A DNA stretch of 64,000 nt, taken from assembly GCA_951230915.1 (NCBI GenBank), contig OX579637.1:19654001-19718000 (forward strand), read 5' to 3'. The notes beneath the pieces are model-generated. The model ran no database searches and was not told where the DNA came from. It saw nothing but the letters and a program-made list of their open reading frames with translations. The DNA comes from Antitrichia curtipendula (lineage: Eukaryota; Streptophyta; Bryopsida; Hypnales; Leucodontaceae). Numbering within the stretch: the stretch's first letter is position 1; every line of letters starts with the position of its first letter. The position numbers and the translations under genes were made by a program. Shown here piece by piece: positions 1 through 10,300 of this stretch.

Positions 1-147
1 GAAATTGTAGACTTCTCTACCTTGTATTGAAGGTGAAGTAATATCGTCCAACATTTCTAGAAAAAAACATGAAAGTCTTATAACTTCTGCAATTCAATGA
101 ATAAGTAGGAAAATGGGTTCACAATACATATAAAAAAATTGAACCAC

Positions 148-930
148 AAATCTCTTGCTAGAACAATCTCACCAATGAAATTAGTATATTTCAATTCCAT
201 CTTAGAGCTTTTAATACATTAGTTCTTCCTTTAATCTTGAACTTACTTCTACTTAACAGCTTCTTAACGAGTGAAAATGAAGTTTTGTTTTTTTGTTTTA
301 ATTTACTAAACTCTGAACTCAATTCTTCAACATTTAAAATTAGTAGATTCAAAATCAGTACTGCCCAAATTTTAAGTTAATCCCTAAAGTCCCATTTGTC
401 CCCTCGGGGAACAAATGGGATTTTGGGCAGGTACCTACGGGCTAAATTTTTGTTCTGTTTTTTTTGAAACTTTTTTTGAAGAAAGAAAAATTGATTATCT
501 TCGTGGGAATATAATTTTTATTTCAATTGGTGCCCGGGAGCAAAAGTTATACCACAAAAAGCCCCCAACCAAACTCGGCGGGCAGCACCAAAAAAATCAC
601 AGAAAGTCAAAATAAATTAAAAAAAAACATTTCCTAAAATATTAGATTTCTATATATGTGTGAAGCTTCAATTCATTCTATTTGGACAAGTAATGAAAAA
701 CTTATGGACAATCCTGTTTTTCGGGCAATCTAAGCATTTTCTTGGAAAAATAACTTACAGGATTCATTTTTGAATGCAATTTTCAAAATTTTGAAAAAAA
801 TATTAGACAAGGTTGTTATTTCTTGCTAGAACAATCTCACCGTTGGAATTATTGTGTTTCAATACCACCTTGGCGCTATTAATGATTTAGTTTTTTATTC
901 AATCATGGACCTACATCTACTTAACAATTT
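148..930. repeat. Direct repeat pair (c.148-262 and c.817-930)
   Basis: Both copies start with a version of CTTGCTAGAACAATCTCACC and continue through matching blocks to a shared CTACTTAACA segment, about 670 bp apart and clearly diverged. They could be remnants of two copies of one element. I could not define its ends. Confidence 0.55.
361..430. repeat. Nested inverted repeat (fold-back)
   Basis: Outer arms CTGCCCAAA (361-369) and TTTGGGCAG (422-430) are perfect complements. Inside them, CCCATTTGT plus CCCC (391-403) pairs with GGGG plus ACAAATGGG (406-419), leaving a 2-nt loop and a 1-nt bulge. The whole 70 bp could fold into one long hairpin. A MITE core or a small-RNA hairpin are the obvious possibilities, and neither is shown. 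Confidence 0.6.
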
Positions 931-1184
931 TTTAAGAATGAAAATCGAGTGTTTGTTTTTTGAATTTTTTTTCCTAAGTTCTCGACACAATTCTTCAATA
1001 CAAAATATTTTAAATTCAAAGTCTGTAGTGTAAATTTTTTTTCCAAATGGCGGCCCAAGCCAGCTGAAATTGGAAAAAAAGCATTCAAGAACACTACTTT
1101 CCAACTTTGAATGCTGATATCTTCCAATCCGTACGGTCAAATCTGATGAAACTTTTATCACATGATCTAAGACAAGTGAAGTAC

Positions 1185-1575
1185 AAGATCCTACGGTTAA
1201 GTTTAAGAAAAAAGTTTTTTTTTGTTTTATTGGATGAACGCAGCAGAAATGACAGTTTTCAGTGGTTTCTAGCTAGAAAATGGCCTTGGGACTTTAGGGG
1301 TCATGAGGATTCAAAGCCAAAAAATCTATTCAAGCAAGGTATAAAAAAACTTGTTTACTTCACTTTAAATGTAAATATCTCACAATGAACATGGTAAAAC
1401 ATTTTTCAATTTCTTCTACACATTTATATACTAGTCTAGTAAAAGATCCTACGGTTAGATCACTTAGATATGCCAAAAAAAAAAAATTAAAGTTGTCAAC
1501 ACCTTTGCCACCTTGCAATAGAAATGGTAGTTTTGAGTGGTCTTTTTGAAAATAAGGCCTTCGGACTTCAGCGGT
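1185..1575. repeat. Short diverged direct duplication (c.1,185-1,300 and c.1,443-1,575)
   Basis: Both halves share GATCCTACGGTTA. Further on, both have a block with GAAATG, AGTTTT, AGTGGT and GGCCTT, in the same order and about 258 bp apart. They are diverged and no coding potential is evident. Confidence 0.4.
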
Positions 1576-2636
1576 TAACTTACGTTTTCTAACAATACTA
1601 AGTTATAAGGTTTGAATCCAAATAATAAAGAATTGAATTTAGAGCAGCGTGTAGGAGAAAAAAAATTAATTTTTACAATTTTTTTATTATGCTCAAATTT
1701 TTCTTAAGTTGAAGTACATACGAGCATGGAATTTTTTTTTAATACTTATATCAGCAAGATGATTTAAAACTCACTAATTCCTAAGGTAGCAAGCAAAAAA
1801 ATGATTGTCCAAAAACCAAGATCCTCCATATCTTTCACATCATTTAATATCAAAATAGAATTAATCAAAACTTTTCATGTAGCAAAGAATGTAATGTATG
1901 AGAAAATCTATTTGAAACAAGAAAGAAAATTTAGGTCAATATCTATTACCCTCCAGTCTCATTTGTTTTTAAATTCTTTGGCATAAGTCTTACTTCTTTA
2001 GGACTTATTCAAATTAAAAAAATATATTCCTAAAAAGATGATATGTTTAGATATTCTTCAAGAAAGTTCCAAGATATATTTACAAAATTGAAAGCACATG
2101 TATTTGGAGTTTTGCACATAATCCTTTTTATCCATCAAGAAACTAACGTTCTTTTATGGGTTATCATTCTTTATTTTTTAATTTGGAAATTGTCAAATAA
2201 AGCAAAAGACAAGTTAGAGAAATTCATAAGCTTTTCCTTCCTTCAAGGTCTGCACAATAAAACTCCTTATATTAACTTTCATCGGTGTCATTTGGAATTC
2301 CGCAGTTCAAATTTTCTTCAATCCGTACCAAGCTCTCAATGTAAACAATCTAAAAAAAATAATTAATATTTTTTGTTAATTTATTTATTCGCTCTCCAAT
2401 TTCACAACAAATCCTTGAAAATCTGCTCTAACGTTTGTAATATTTATGGAGACATGAAACAATATGAGGGGTGCCATCATTCCTATAATATTCATGCCAA
2501 AATTTCAAATTATTTTATCAATGTAGCATGAAAGAATTATCAGAAAAAACAAACTAGGCTCAATGGTCCTTCAAGGATTACATCATATCTATAAAACTTA
2601 TCTTCATTTTGTTATCAAATTTTTTTTTAATTTTTA

Positions 2637-3400
2637 CCTAAATATATTGAAGTGACATCCATGTTTTATTTTTCATTGTGAATTTTTTTCAATTCAACGG
2701 CCTTTCCCCTTATATGTACTTTTGAATAAAATGAAGTAAATGGTATATGACTAAAATGAATGGTGGAGGAGAAAGTAATAAAATGAGGAATGGATTTACT
2801 AAACCTCCACCCATTAGACCCCACATGGTCTATCTTCCAAATTTTGGTGAAGAAAAAGCTTAAAAGTCCAATAGAACCTTACTAAATTCATTTCAAAGTG
2901 TATCATGAGCATCCAAAATCAGATTTAGGAAGTGAAAGATTTTGATCTTCATATTCATGTTTTTGTGGCAACGGCTTTATTGCAAATCTTTATCTTCCAG
3001 TATTCAGGGCTCTGGTAAATGCTTCTTTTTTTTATTTTTATTTTTAGCAATGGTTTCCCATTTCTTTCTTGAACTAAAAGAGAAACCCTTGAAATTGAGC
3101 CTTATAGACAAAAAAACTTGGAGAAAACACCACATTAGAATGTACTTGGAAATAAATGAGGAGAATTTGTTTTAAGAAGACGTTAATTGATTGGGGTTAT
3201 GCAGGCTATGCCCTTTAAACTCATATTTTTTGGGTGACTAGGATTTTAGTTTTGAAATGTGATAACAAGATTAGAAGGCTTCAAATTAATTTTATGTAGG
3301 TGAGAAGTGACAACCTCTTCATCAAACTTTATAATGCTTCAATCCATAAGTGATATTGTGTATTTCTTTTTTCCACGTGATCTCTCACATGTCCAATTTG
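2637..3400. repeat. Dispersed repeat R, copy 1 (unfilled reference copy)
   Basis: 2,637-2,881 matches 3,681-3,925 almost base for base with small substitutions. 2,882-2,955 matches 22,357-22,462. A weaker match to 24,69x-24,76x lies around 3,318-3,360 (the shared CATAAGTGAT block). In this copy the first two parts are contiguous, so it shows the arrangement before the 18-kb element entered copy 2. No protein is recognised. The nature of R (MITE, LTR fragment or other) is unknown. Confidence 0.7.
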
Positions 3401-3680
3401 GGATTTGTAAGGCTATAATTTAATTAAATTTGATAAAAACATTTCCTAACATTGGTTTTAGGATAAATTTAGAGCAAATTCAAAGAAGCTCTGAAAAGGC
3501 CTAAGGCACGTACAAGTGAATAGCGAAGGAATACAATGTCAATAGTGAATTATAATTTGGTGCAATGTAAAAGGTCTTTCCAAACCCTAAATCCTAAACC
3601 CTAATACCAAGTTTATTAATTTTGTATGCCAAGCCTAGAGTTATGTAATTCCACTTCTTTTGTTTTTTTATGAAGAAGTC

Positions 3681-3925
3681 ACCTAAATATATAAAAGTGG
3701 CATCCATGTTTTATTTTTCATTGTGAATTTTTTTCAATTCAACGGCCTTTCTCCTTATATGTAATTTTGAATAAAATGAAGTAAATGGTACATGACTAAA
3801 ATAAATGGTGGAAGAGAAAGTAAAAAAATGAGGAATGGCTTTACTAAACGTCCATCCATTAGACCTACATGGCCTATCTTCTACATCTTGGTAAAGAAAA
3901 AGCTTAAAAGTCCAGTAGAACCTTA
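3681..3925. repeat. Dispersed repeat R, copy 2, left part
   Basis: This aligns with 2,637-2,881 of copy 1. Similarity stops abruptly after GAACCTTA at 3,925, where AACACTATATTC begins, and the missing continuation of R is found at 22,357. The abrupt break marks the left insertion junction of the large element. Confidence 0.75.
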
Positions 3926-3941
3926 AACACTATATTCATTA
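3924..3941 (+). repeat. Left terminal inverted repeat of element 1
   Basis: TAAACACTATATTCATTA pairs without mismatch with 22,337-22,354. The same terminus occurs again at 27,044-27,059 (AACACTATATTCATTA). It is followed by a subterminal repeat of AAAATGAGAG. Another inverted match, ACTCATTTTAATGAA, lies inside the right end at about 22,203-22,217. Confidence 0.7.
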
Positions 3942-4994
3942 AAATGAGAGTTTTCCAACAAAATGAGAGTCTTTTTCCCACAATATGAGAATAGCAAGAG
4001 GCAATTGTATCATAACAAAAAGGATTAACTATAAGAAATGCAATGCAATATCATATACAATAGATTTTCTAATGAAATATTTTGAAATATCTTGTAGGAA
4101 TTGGAATATGCAAGACAATGAATGACAAATATTCATTAAATAATGATGTATTGGACTAATACATTGCAAATTGGACATTTGAAGAGGCACTGCCTACTCC
4201 TGAAAGCAAAATATCTCATCTCCATAGTCTGTGCTAGACACTGCAAATAGATTGCTTCAGAAGACGACACCATGGTGATATAAGAATGAATTGGATGCTA
4301 AGCTTGTGATCTAGATCTAAGCACAAAAAATCATAGAAACAACTACCTCACAATCCATTCCAGCACTCTTCCAAATGGCACTCGAGACGTAGGTGGTTTT
4401 GAGTGCTGCCTACAAGAGTGCTTATAGTGGAACCTAGATTAGTTTGTCTCCATAATTTCCTTGTTCACATTCATGTCAAACCTCGACATCCACTTCCTTC
4501 TTCCATTACCATGGCGTCCTCTTCCGAAGCTTCTATTTGCAGGACTAGCACAGACTATAAAGATTCAATACTTTGTCTATCCGGTTTGTAATATTTGAAC
4601 GGGTTTGCATTGTTCTCAATCTAAATATGAGCCTTTGCGGCATAATAGTTTAGAATATAAAATCTATTCTTGGCTCCCTGATATGTTGAAATAGTGTCTA
4701 TAATCCAAAATTAGGAGGTACTTAATGCATCTCCTTCATAAACATTTTCAAATGATAGTGAACCTCTCTTTTGATTATTATATATCTCTCTTCCGTTTTT
4801 AAAATTTCTGCATCCCCAAAAGGTATACTAAAAATGTATACTAAAAATGTATGTAGCTGCCGTGAGCGTGATTCACTCCAACATTGAGTTTTTCAAAGTA
4901 ACTGTACAATGCTATTTTGTACGTATAGTTTTGGAATCTACAATATGAACAGATACTACATGTGTGATTTACACTTCAACATCTCCAAGGCCTT
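3942..4994. other. Left subterminal region of element 1 (shared with 27.06-28.09 kb)
   Basis: This is AT-rich and retained in the second copy at 27,060-28,093 with the same order of blocks, including the motif TACTAAAAATGTA repeated twice in tandem near 4,830 and again near 27,965. Apart from the short exon-like segment at 4,511-4,590, I see no coding region. Conservation between two copies is expected simply from common descent. Confidence 0.5.
4511..4590 (+). other. Possible short first exon, plus strand
   Basis: An ATG in good plant context (ACCATGGCG) opens a reading of about 26 codons starting MASSSEASIC. It ends at GTTTGT, which could be a splice donor. The second copy at 27,648-27,727 keeps the same frame, start and end with a few substitutions. 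A pyrimidine-rich tract ending in CAG at 5,066 could be an acceptor, but I could not join the two in one frame. It may be a real initial exon or chance conservation. Confidence 0.25.
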
Positions 4995-5498
4995 TCAAAT
5001 TTTAGGTCCTCGACTGTAACCATTGTCACACTTCTTGTAATCTTGTAATGCTTGTCTTCTCTGCAGTTGTATAAACTTCCAATCCCATACATCCACAACC
5101 AATAGTTCGCGTCGGCTCATGGATAATCCGTCGTGCGTCTTTGTCTTCTGCACATTGAGAGACCTCAGACGTTGTGCTGGTAGGGGCAGTGGATGAGAAC
5201 GGCCAGGTTGTATTTTATTGCGCAACCCTTCCAACGCCACTGCCTCTATGACAGGCAAGGTCGTTCCCATACCACTGTCGTCATAGAGCTTTTTCTACGG
5301 CACCCTGTCGGAGGCAGACAGCGACATTCGTGACCCCCCCCGCCGTAGTGGGCCGTAGTAGAGAAGGCGAGCATGACTTGGGCAACGCGGAGTTCCACTT
5401 GGCAGACTGTCTACCACACCGTCCTCCACAAGTTTTAGTGAGAAGTCCATTGTGGAATTTGTTGTTGCAGCCAAACACAAGAAGTTCCCCGTGCTCAA
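4995..5498 (-). pseudogene. Conserved unknown ORF, broken copy
   Basis: This is the counterpart of the intact 221-codon ORF at 28,094-28,759. The order of segments is the same (ending QLQRRQALQDYKKCDNGYSR), but it carries a TAG stop at 5,295-5,297 where the other copy has CAG (Gln). It also has a 1-nt deletion near 5,380 compensated by an extra C in the run of eight Cs around 5,334-5,341, and an early stop after GPKI. No domain is recognised. It lies downstream of the FCP1-like segment on the same strand and may be the last gene of the block. Because both strands are partly open here, the coding strand is not certain. Confidence 0.4.
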
Positions 5499-5782
5499 GA
5501 TTGCGTTTTGGCCATACTCCAGGAAGGAATCAGTCGATGCTGCACAGGTTAGACTTCTATTTTGAATTGGATACGGCGACTTGCAAACAGTCTGAAACGG
5601 AAAACCAAATGCAAAACTTGTGTCAACAGAAGCGCAAATAGGAGAACATGTCCAAAACTCTTGGCAAAGAGAAGACCCATCATTTTAAGGATGCGTAGAG
5701 TTGAAATAACATAGATTGAAGAGATCAACTTGACCGACAACAACCTAGAAGCGTTTGACTCAAACAAGACACAACATGAAAG

Positions 5783-5889
5783 AGGTCAACCCGACCTAAA
5801 ATGTCTTAGAAAAGGTCGACTTGACCCACAATAAACATACAAGCCGTGAACTCAACATACAAGACCCACAAATGAGGTTGATCCGACCT
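5783..5889. repeat. Palindrome cluster 1 (AGGTCGACTCGACCT family)
   Basis: Three diverged copies: 5,783-5,797 (AGGTCAACCCGACCT), 5,813-5,827 (AGGTCGACTTGACCC) and 5,875-5,889 (AGGTTGATCCGACCT). They lie in non-coding DNA between the unknown ORF and the phosphatase segment. One better preserved copy sits at the equivalent place in the second left-end copy (28,848-28,862). Confidence 0.7.
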
Positions 5890-6124
5890 AAACCTCACAA
5901 ACCAAGAGGTGAAGTACAAAAACACAAATGAAATTATGATGAAGAAGCATTTCTGTTTTATTCCCATGAACAATATATTATACAAAATTGAAGAGCACAA
6001 AATTCATAAACTATATACAATTCAGGTTGACACAAGCTAAATTGTGTTGCCAATGATGAAGTCTGATCCCTAGCGTGGATCTAGTATAGCTAATCTAAAC
6101 TAATAAAGAAGAAAACTCGTTGAC

Positions 6125-6905
6125 CTATCTCAGACTCAACGACAGTCGAGCTGCTTCCATTAGCCGGTTATACTCTCGACGACTTTGTTTGTCGTAGAGC
6201 ATCCGCCATCCCATCTTCCATGAGCTATTCTCCTTGAACGACTTCAATCCTTCATCTTGAGCAGCATGAAGGCGCCTAAACCATGGAAGGAGGATGTCCA
6301 AGAGAAACGTGTCCTTCAAACCATTTTCCCTGTTCGTCCAAGTGTCAAGGAGAATGACATTCTCCGTCTTGTTCATAATGTGCTTACAAGCGCTATCGTC
6401 CACTATGATGGTATTCTCTAACGTGAAATTCCCTTGTGAGCCATTGAACAAAGTACTCAGGTTCTTAAGGAACATGTCTTTGTTTGTATTGGGCTCTTTG
6501 AAAGTCGTGATCTTTCCAAAACCATCCCTGCACTTCAATGTTGTACAGGACTCTTGCCCAAGTATGAGATAGGGCATTTCTATACCATCGAAAAGATGTT
6601 TACAAATACCTTCAGTGTTGAACATTTTCATGGAACTCCACACTTAGATGACAGCAATCTTTGCTAACTCACTCAAGAACTGCGAGCAATTGGGCACGAC
6701 GTAAATTTTTTTCTTTCCCACGACAACGGGAACTGTGGCAAAGTGTCCGTGTGAGGATTCGCCTACGTGACTGTATCATCCCTTGGTTCTGATTTCTTCA
6801 GACACACATAAAAATACCATTCAGGTTCAGGACAACGTTGAGCCACCTCACGGCCACCCTGGACCTCAATGGACGTTTGACCTCCTCCGATGTCCCTCCA
6901 CGAGG
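6125..6905 (-). pseudogene. FCP1/NLI-type HAD phosphatase domain, decayed
   Basis: The C-terminal part (6,643 to 6,125) reads openly and has the family layout: VWSSMKMF, then IIVDDSACKHIMN, then a TWTNREN...DTFLLDILLPWF segment, as in NLI-interacting-factor phosphatases, which remove phosphate from proteins such as the RNA polymerase II tail. Upstream in other frames come PVVVGKKKIYVVPNCSQFL and the nucleophile motif, here LNVVLNLNGIF. The family's first catalytic Asp is Asn in this copy (codon 6,826-6,828). The frame is broken by a shift near 6,815, a TGA at 6,776-6,778 and a TAA at 6,644-6,646. Loss of the nucleophile and three lesions argue for a dead gene. It was probably fed by the acidic exon at 7,048-7,331 through a GT-AG intron. 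The family assignment is from motif recognition only. Confidence 0.6.
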
Positions 6906-7047
6906 ACAAGGAGAATTCGATTCCTGTTTTCAAACGGGTAAATGTGCAGCCAGTTACTATTCTGAACTGACACATTTTTGAACTAGCGCTAAATGATATA
7001 GTAAATACTAAAAACAGGGCAACAAAGACAGTGCATGTATGACATAC

Positions 7048-7331
7048 CTTCTTCTCGCAATCGAATTCAGTTGCAGCTCTAACGTCTTTCTGCACCTCGA
7101 CGATGGGTTCTGCAACTTTGACCACCATGACATCGTCGTCCGAAAACGATAAGTCATCATCCACGACGTCTTCTTGTACAATAGGAGCAATCTCAAGCTC
7201 TGGAGTCATAGTGTCTGTTTGCGTAGTAGGCAAAATTTCATCCACGGGAACGTCATCGGGAGACACAGGGAGCTGACTGTGTGACAACTGATGTTTGGAT
7301 GAAGAAGGAACAACATCAACATTAACAATGC
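7048..7331 (-). CDS. Acidic linker exon upstream of the phosphatase domain
   Basis: The minus strand shows an acceptor (GAGTTGCAG just before 7,331) and a canonical donor (GTATGTC, 7,047-7,041), with an open frame between them. The translation is acidic and low in structure (DVVDDDLSFSDDDVMVVKV), typical of a disordered linker. The next recognisable coding sequence on this strand is the HAD phosphatase core, so this exon probably belongs to the same gene. The acceptor of the following exon is not clear. Confidence is limited by the decayed context. Confidence 0.45.
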
Positions 7332-7521
7332 CTGCAACTCATGAATTCACAAGAAAATAATCCGTAAGAATCTGATATATTAAATTCTCCAGTGGTAGGC
7401 ACTAGAGTACATAATTTTGAAAATTTTGAACTCTGTGGTTCTGTCCACCGTAAGTTCACATTCAGAAAAATGTTTTTACTTCATGAATATGTACAAGTAA
7501 GTCCGATTGACCATTCAAGTC

Positions 7522-7536
7522 AGCTCAAGTCGACCT
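7522..7536. repeat. Palindrome copy, variant AGCTCAAGTCGACCT
   Basis: One diverged member of the AGGTCGACTCGACCT family. It lies in the non-coding gap between the proline-rich frame ending at 7,562 and the acidic exon starting at 7,331. This matches the intron-like placement of other copies. Confidence 0.6.
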
Positions 7537-7561
7537 AAATTATATAAATAACATTGAGTGA

Positions 7562-8512
7562 TCAACTTCTGAGGGCATCTGCTGCATGAGCCTTGACCAT
7601 GCCAACATCTGCTGCATGAGCCTCAGTTGCGAGCACATCAACATGAATGGCCACCTGCGGAGCACCAGCGATCGCGACGTTGACCTCTGGAGGTGGCGGG
7701 GGAATGTCCGGCAGTTGGTCTCTAGAAGGAAGAGGTAGAGGCACGACTACAAAAGGAGCAGCAGGAGACACGCCAACAATTGGTGGAGAAGGAAGACCGA
7801 CGGCAATCGCAGACGGAGGAGGAGGCACGACGAAACCAGACCGAATCGGCTCTACCAAACTCAACTCCCTGGTATTCAACGAACCCGAGGCTTGACCCTG
7901 CAGCAACAACTAGGGAGCTACCTGGACTGGCAAAACCGCCGCGAGTGGTAGAGCACCTCTATTGCTATTCACAATAGTGTCGTATGTGTTGTCAATCTTC
8001 GACATAAGCGCCAAAATACAGTTCGACAGCTGCTTCCTTGTGTGACTCTACTGGGCGTGAATCTTCATGTTTGTTGCCCAATCTTGCAGCCTCTCCATTC
8101 TGAGCTCGTCGATCTCTGCGCTCATAGCAGCAAGCTCGTCATCATGTCTCCTCCTCTTTCCCATTGCCCTCCAAGTCGTAGAGAGCGGCGGCGTGTTGGA
8201 CAACTGCATCTCAATGGGATGCAACTCCTTCGGTTGCCTAGATGATGCTGAGGATCCCCTGATACTATGAGAGAGCTGAACGGGAATCAACTACTCGTCT
8301 TGGAGATCCTTGAGTCCGTGGTCGTATTCTTCCTTGTCTTCATCCGACAACAAATCTTCTGGATCCCCATGAGACTGACCAGCTTGAGAAGATGGTTCAC
8401 CTTGGGAACGCTGAGCAATTGGCAAAATTCCATGCCCACTTCCTCTTCCTCTTCGAAGTTGTGAGTATCGCAGAACCTCCAGCCTTCCAACGGTGCACTT
8501 CTTCATCCACAA
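7562..8512 (-). pseudogene. Coiled-coil and proline-rich region of the element-1 gene block; one frame with three TAG codons
   Basis: A single 317-codon frame is interrupted only by TAG at 8,291-8,293, 8,048-8,050 and 7,910-7,912. The first part is acidic (DPEDLLSDEDKEEYDHGL). The middle has a basic patch (GKRRRHDDE) followed by a short coiled-coil-like helix (LAAMSAEIDELRMERLQDW). The last part is rich in Pro, Val and Ala with PPPP runs. No enzymatic domain is recognised, and a scaffold or linker is the natural reading. TAG from CAG by C-to-T change would explain all three stops, but no intact copy of this part exists in the window for comparison. Confidence 0.45.
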
Positions 8513-8640
8513 AGTACCCCTTCAGAAGGAAATCACTCTTGTCTAGTGATTTCCCTAATTCAGCAATAGCTGTCCAGGTATCGGACTTGTTGGAGGTACC
8601 AACAGCAAAGACATTTAGTCCCAACATTTGCAGCACATAG
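8397..8640 (-). pseudogene. Frameshifted coding segment upstream of the coiled-coil region
   Basis: The translation includes TWTAIAELGKSLDKSDF and GYFVDEEVHRWKA, which read like ordinary globular protein. It then leaves frame: the next frame carries FCDTHNFEEEEEVG and a third joins the 317-codon frame. Two frameshifts within about 100 bp are therefore likely. The family is not recognised. Confidence 0.35.
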
Positions 8641-8683
8641 AGAGACAGTTAGGTACACAGACAGGCATGTTCACTGACATTTT

Positions 8684-8878
8684 AGCTCGAGTCGACCTGA
8701 AACTTGAAGATGGAGCAATTTAGGACTACAATGCAATCTCTACGCACTTGAAGGATTGATATTTGAAGGATTGAAAATTGCTGACTTAGGTCGGCTCGAC
8801 CTATTCATCATTGTATGTTCTACACATTGTACATTACATGTTGAATCCAGAGAGTCCATGTTTAGGTCGATTCGACCT
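8684..8878. repeat. Palindrome cluster 2, inside a probable intron
   Basis: Copies at 8,684-8,698 (AGCTCGAGTCGACCT), 8,788-8,802 (AGGTCGGCTCGACCT) and 8,864-8,878 (AGGTCGATTCGACCT). All three lie downstream of a canonical donor on the minus strand (ATG followed by GTGAGT, GT at 8,892-8,891) and before the next coding segment at about 8,640. They would therefore be intronic. Confidence 0.75.
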
Positions 8879-8892
8879 GAAAAAGAACTCAC

Positions 8893-10290
8893 CATCGTAG
8901 CACATGTAAACTTTGAGCCCGCGAATACTGACATTACGCTCCTCCTGCCAAAAGCAAATCTTCTGAGTATATTCAGGTAGAACTCCATTCTGAGCTCCTT
9001 GTTGTGAATCTGGTACTTCAGCTCATTGTAAGCCGCAGGCTTCCTGAAGACCTCTGTGTCAGGGGCTCAATATGCAGGCTTTGGAGTCAAGATGACAACG
9101 TTGTTCGGGTTCTGCAAGAACGTGAGATAGACCTTCTCAGTTGCCTTGCTGTTGTTGGAGGATTAGTCTTCCATCCGCTCAACCTTTGTGGGCCAGTAGT
9201 CCGCGAACTCCATCTTGAAGTCCTTGAGGACTTTGTTTGTCTGCACGTAGTGTAGAGTCTGGTTCTGCTTCACTAAATCGGAGCAGATAAAGAGCCACGC
9301 CGGGATCTCTTCCAGTCGAGGTTGCTTCAACTCTTGGAAGGACTTCATAGCCGAGAAGAAATACGGCATCAGTGGCGTACAGTTGCCCTTGTTGAGAACC
9401 ACCGGAGCATATCGGAAGTCCAGGATTGCAAACTTTAATTCCGTTGCCGTCCTCTCGGTCCACGCTCCAGACAGCCATGGTGAGTTCTTGTCGGCTGCAA
9501 TATTGTATGGCTTGTAGTGTGCAATCGCAATGTGCTTCATGAAATTCGAGTGGCGCTCAAGGAAGACTTGGAAGAACTCTGCCGCGTAGGGTGAAATTTC
9601 TTTAGCCTCCTTGTTCTTGGCCTTGGTCTGCTTTGCCTCTCTGAAATAGTCCTCTTTTGGTTGCTCGAGGAGGACATTCATCGTCGCACTAGTGATGCAA
9701 CGGCTCCTCTTGAACTCCCTCCATTTATCCACATTCACTTCGTTGAATGCATTGATGAGGCCTAGGTTCGAGTCAAGATGGTTGAGCTCCTTCTTCACCA
9801 GATACTTCCTCTTGCGCTGCTCGACCCACTCCTTGTGGGTGTAGCAACTCTCAAGCACTGAAGCCAGTTGCTTGATCGTCACCTTCGAATGCTTCAGTGT
9901 TCGCTTCTCCCCGTCGCTTGTTTGTGTTTGCTTTAGGATGTGCATCGCGAGCTTCTTCATGTCGCCGTAGGAGAGGTTCTCCATCCATAGGAAGAATTTG
10001 TGGGTCAAGTTTCCGGACTCTGACTTCCACCCGGTCTTCTTGTTAAATGGTTGGAGGGTCTTTGGGTCAATGAGCTCACTATGAGCATTGCTCAATATCG
10101 CTTCGCTCCACAAGTTGAAGACATCATCAGGTGCGGTAATGATCTTCAACTCATTAGTTATCTTGAGCTTCTCTTTGGCGCCCTTACCCCGTGAGGCTTT
10201 TTGGGATTTCATAACGTCAAGCATTGCAAAGCGAGCGTTCATTGCCTTCACGAACTCCGTCAAAATCCATGCGTAGGAGAGCAGACATGA
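8893..10290 (-). pseudogene. Large internal exon of the element-1 minus-strand gene
   Basis: From about 10,290 down to 8,893 one frame reads through over 450 codons with only two stops, TAA at 9,163-9,165 and TGA at 9,067-9,069, and ends exactly at a GTGAGT donor. The protein is mostly helical and charged, with Trp and aromatic-rich stretches such as SPWLSGAWTERTATELKF and PAWLFICSDLVKQN. No known domain is recognised. It lies between the ParB-like exon (upstream) and the coiled-coil region. The continuity across both stops, ending at a splice site, shows that this was a real coding exon. Confidence 0.5.
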
Positions 10291-10300
10291 GCATACGATT

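Larger units (their letters stand above)
1..2636. other. AT-rich repeat-derived DNA without a recognisable gene
   Basis: Long A and T runs and short open frames with no family resemblance. The frames at 1,107-1,388, 1,801-1,986 and 2,043-2,366 have low-complexity Lys/Asn/Phe-rich translations typical of AT-rich non-coding DNA. The stretch holds dispersed direct repeats and one fold-back structure, listed separately. I see no promoter or splice pattern that would support a gene. Confidence 0.6.

Noticed and set aside
1801..2366. Small frames of 61 and 107 codons in AT-rich DNA
   Set aside because: Low-complexity translation, no family resemblance and no second copy with a conserved frame.
3928..3932. 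Classic CACTA (En/Spm) superfamily element, because CACTA...TAGTG occurs at the ends
   Set aside because: CACTA is offset by two or more bases from the insertion junction, no 3-bp duplication is seen (AAA versus TTT), and the transposase is of DUF7869 type.
7562..8512. Reassignment of TAG as a sense codon (as in some green algae and ciliates), because of three in-frame TAGs
   Set aside because: Other broken frames here also contain TAA and TGA, the TAG near 19,702 aligns with an Asp codon in the second copy, and frameshifts are frequent. Ordinary decay explains the data.
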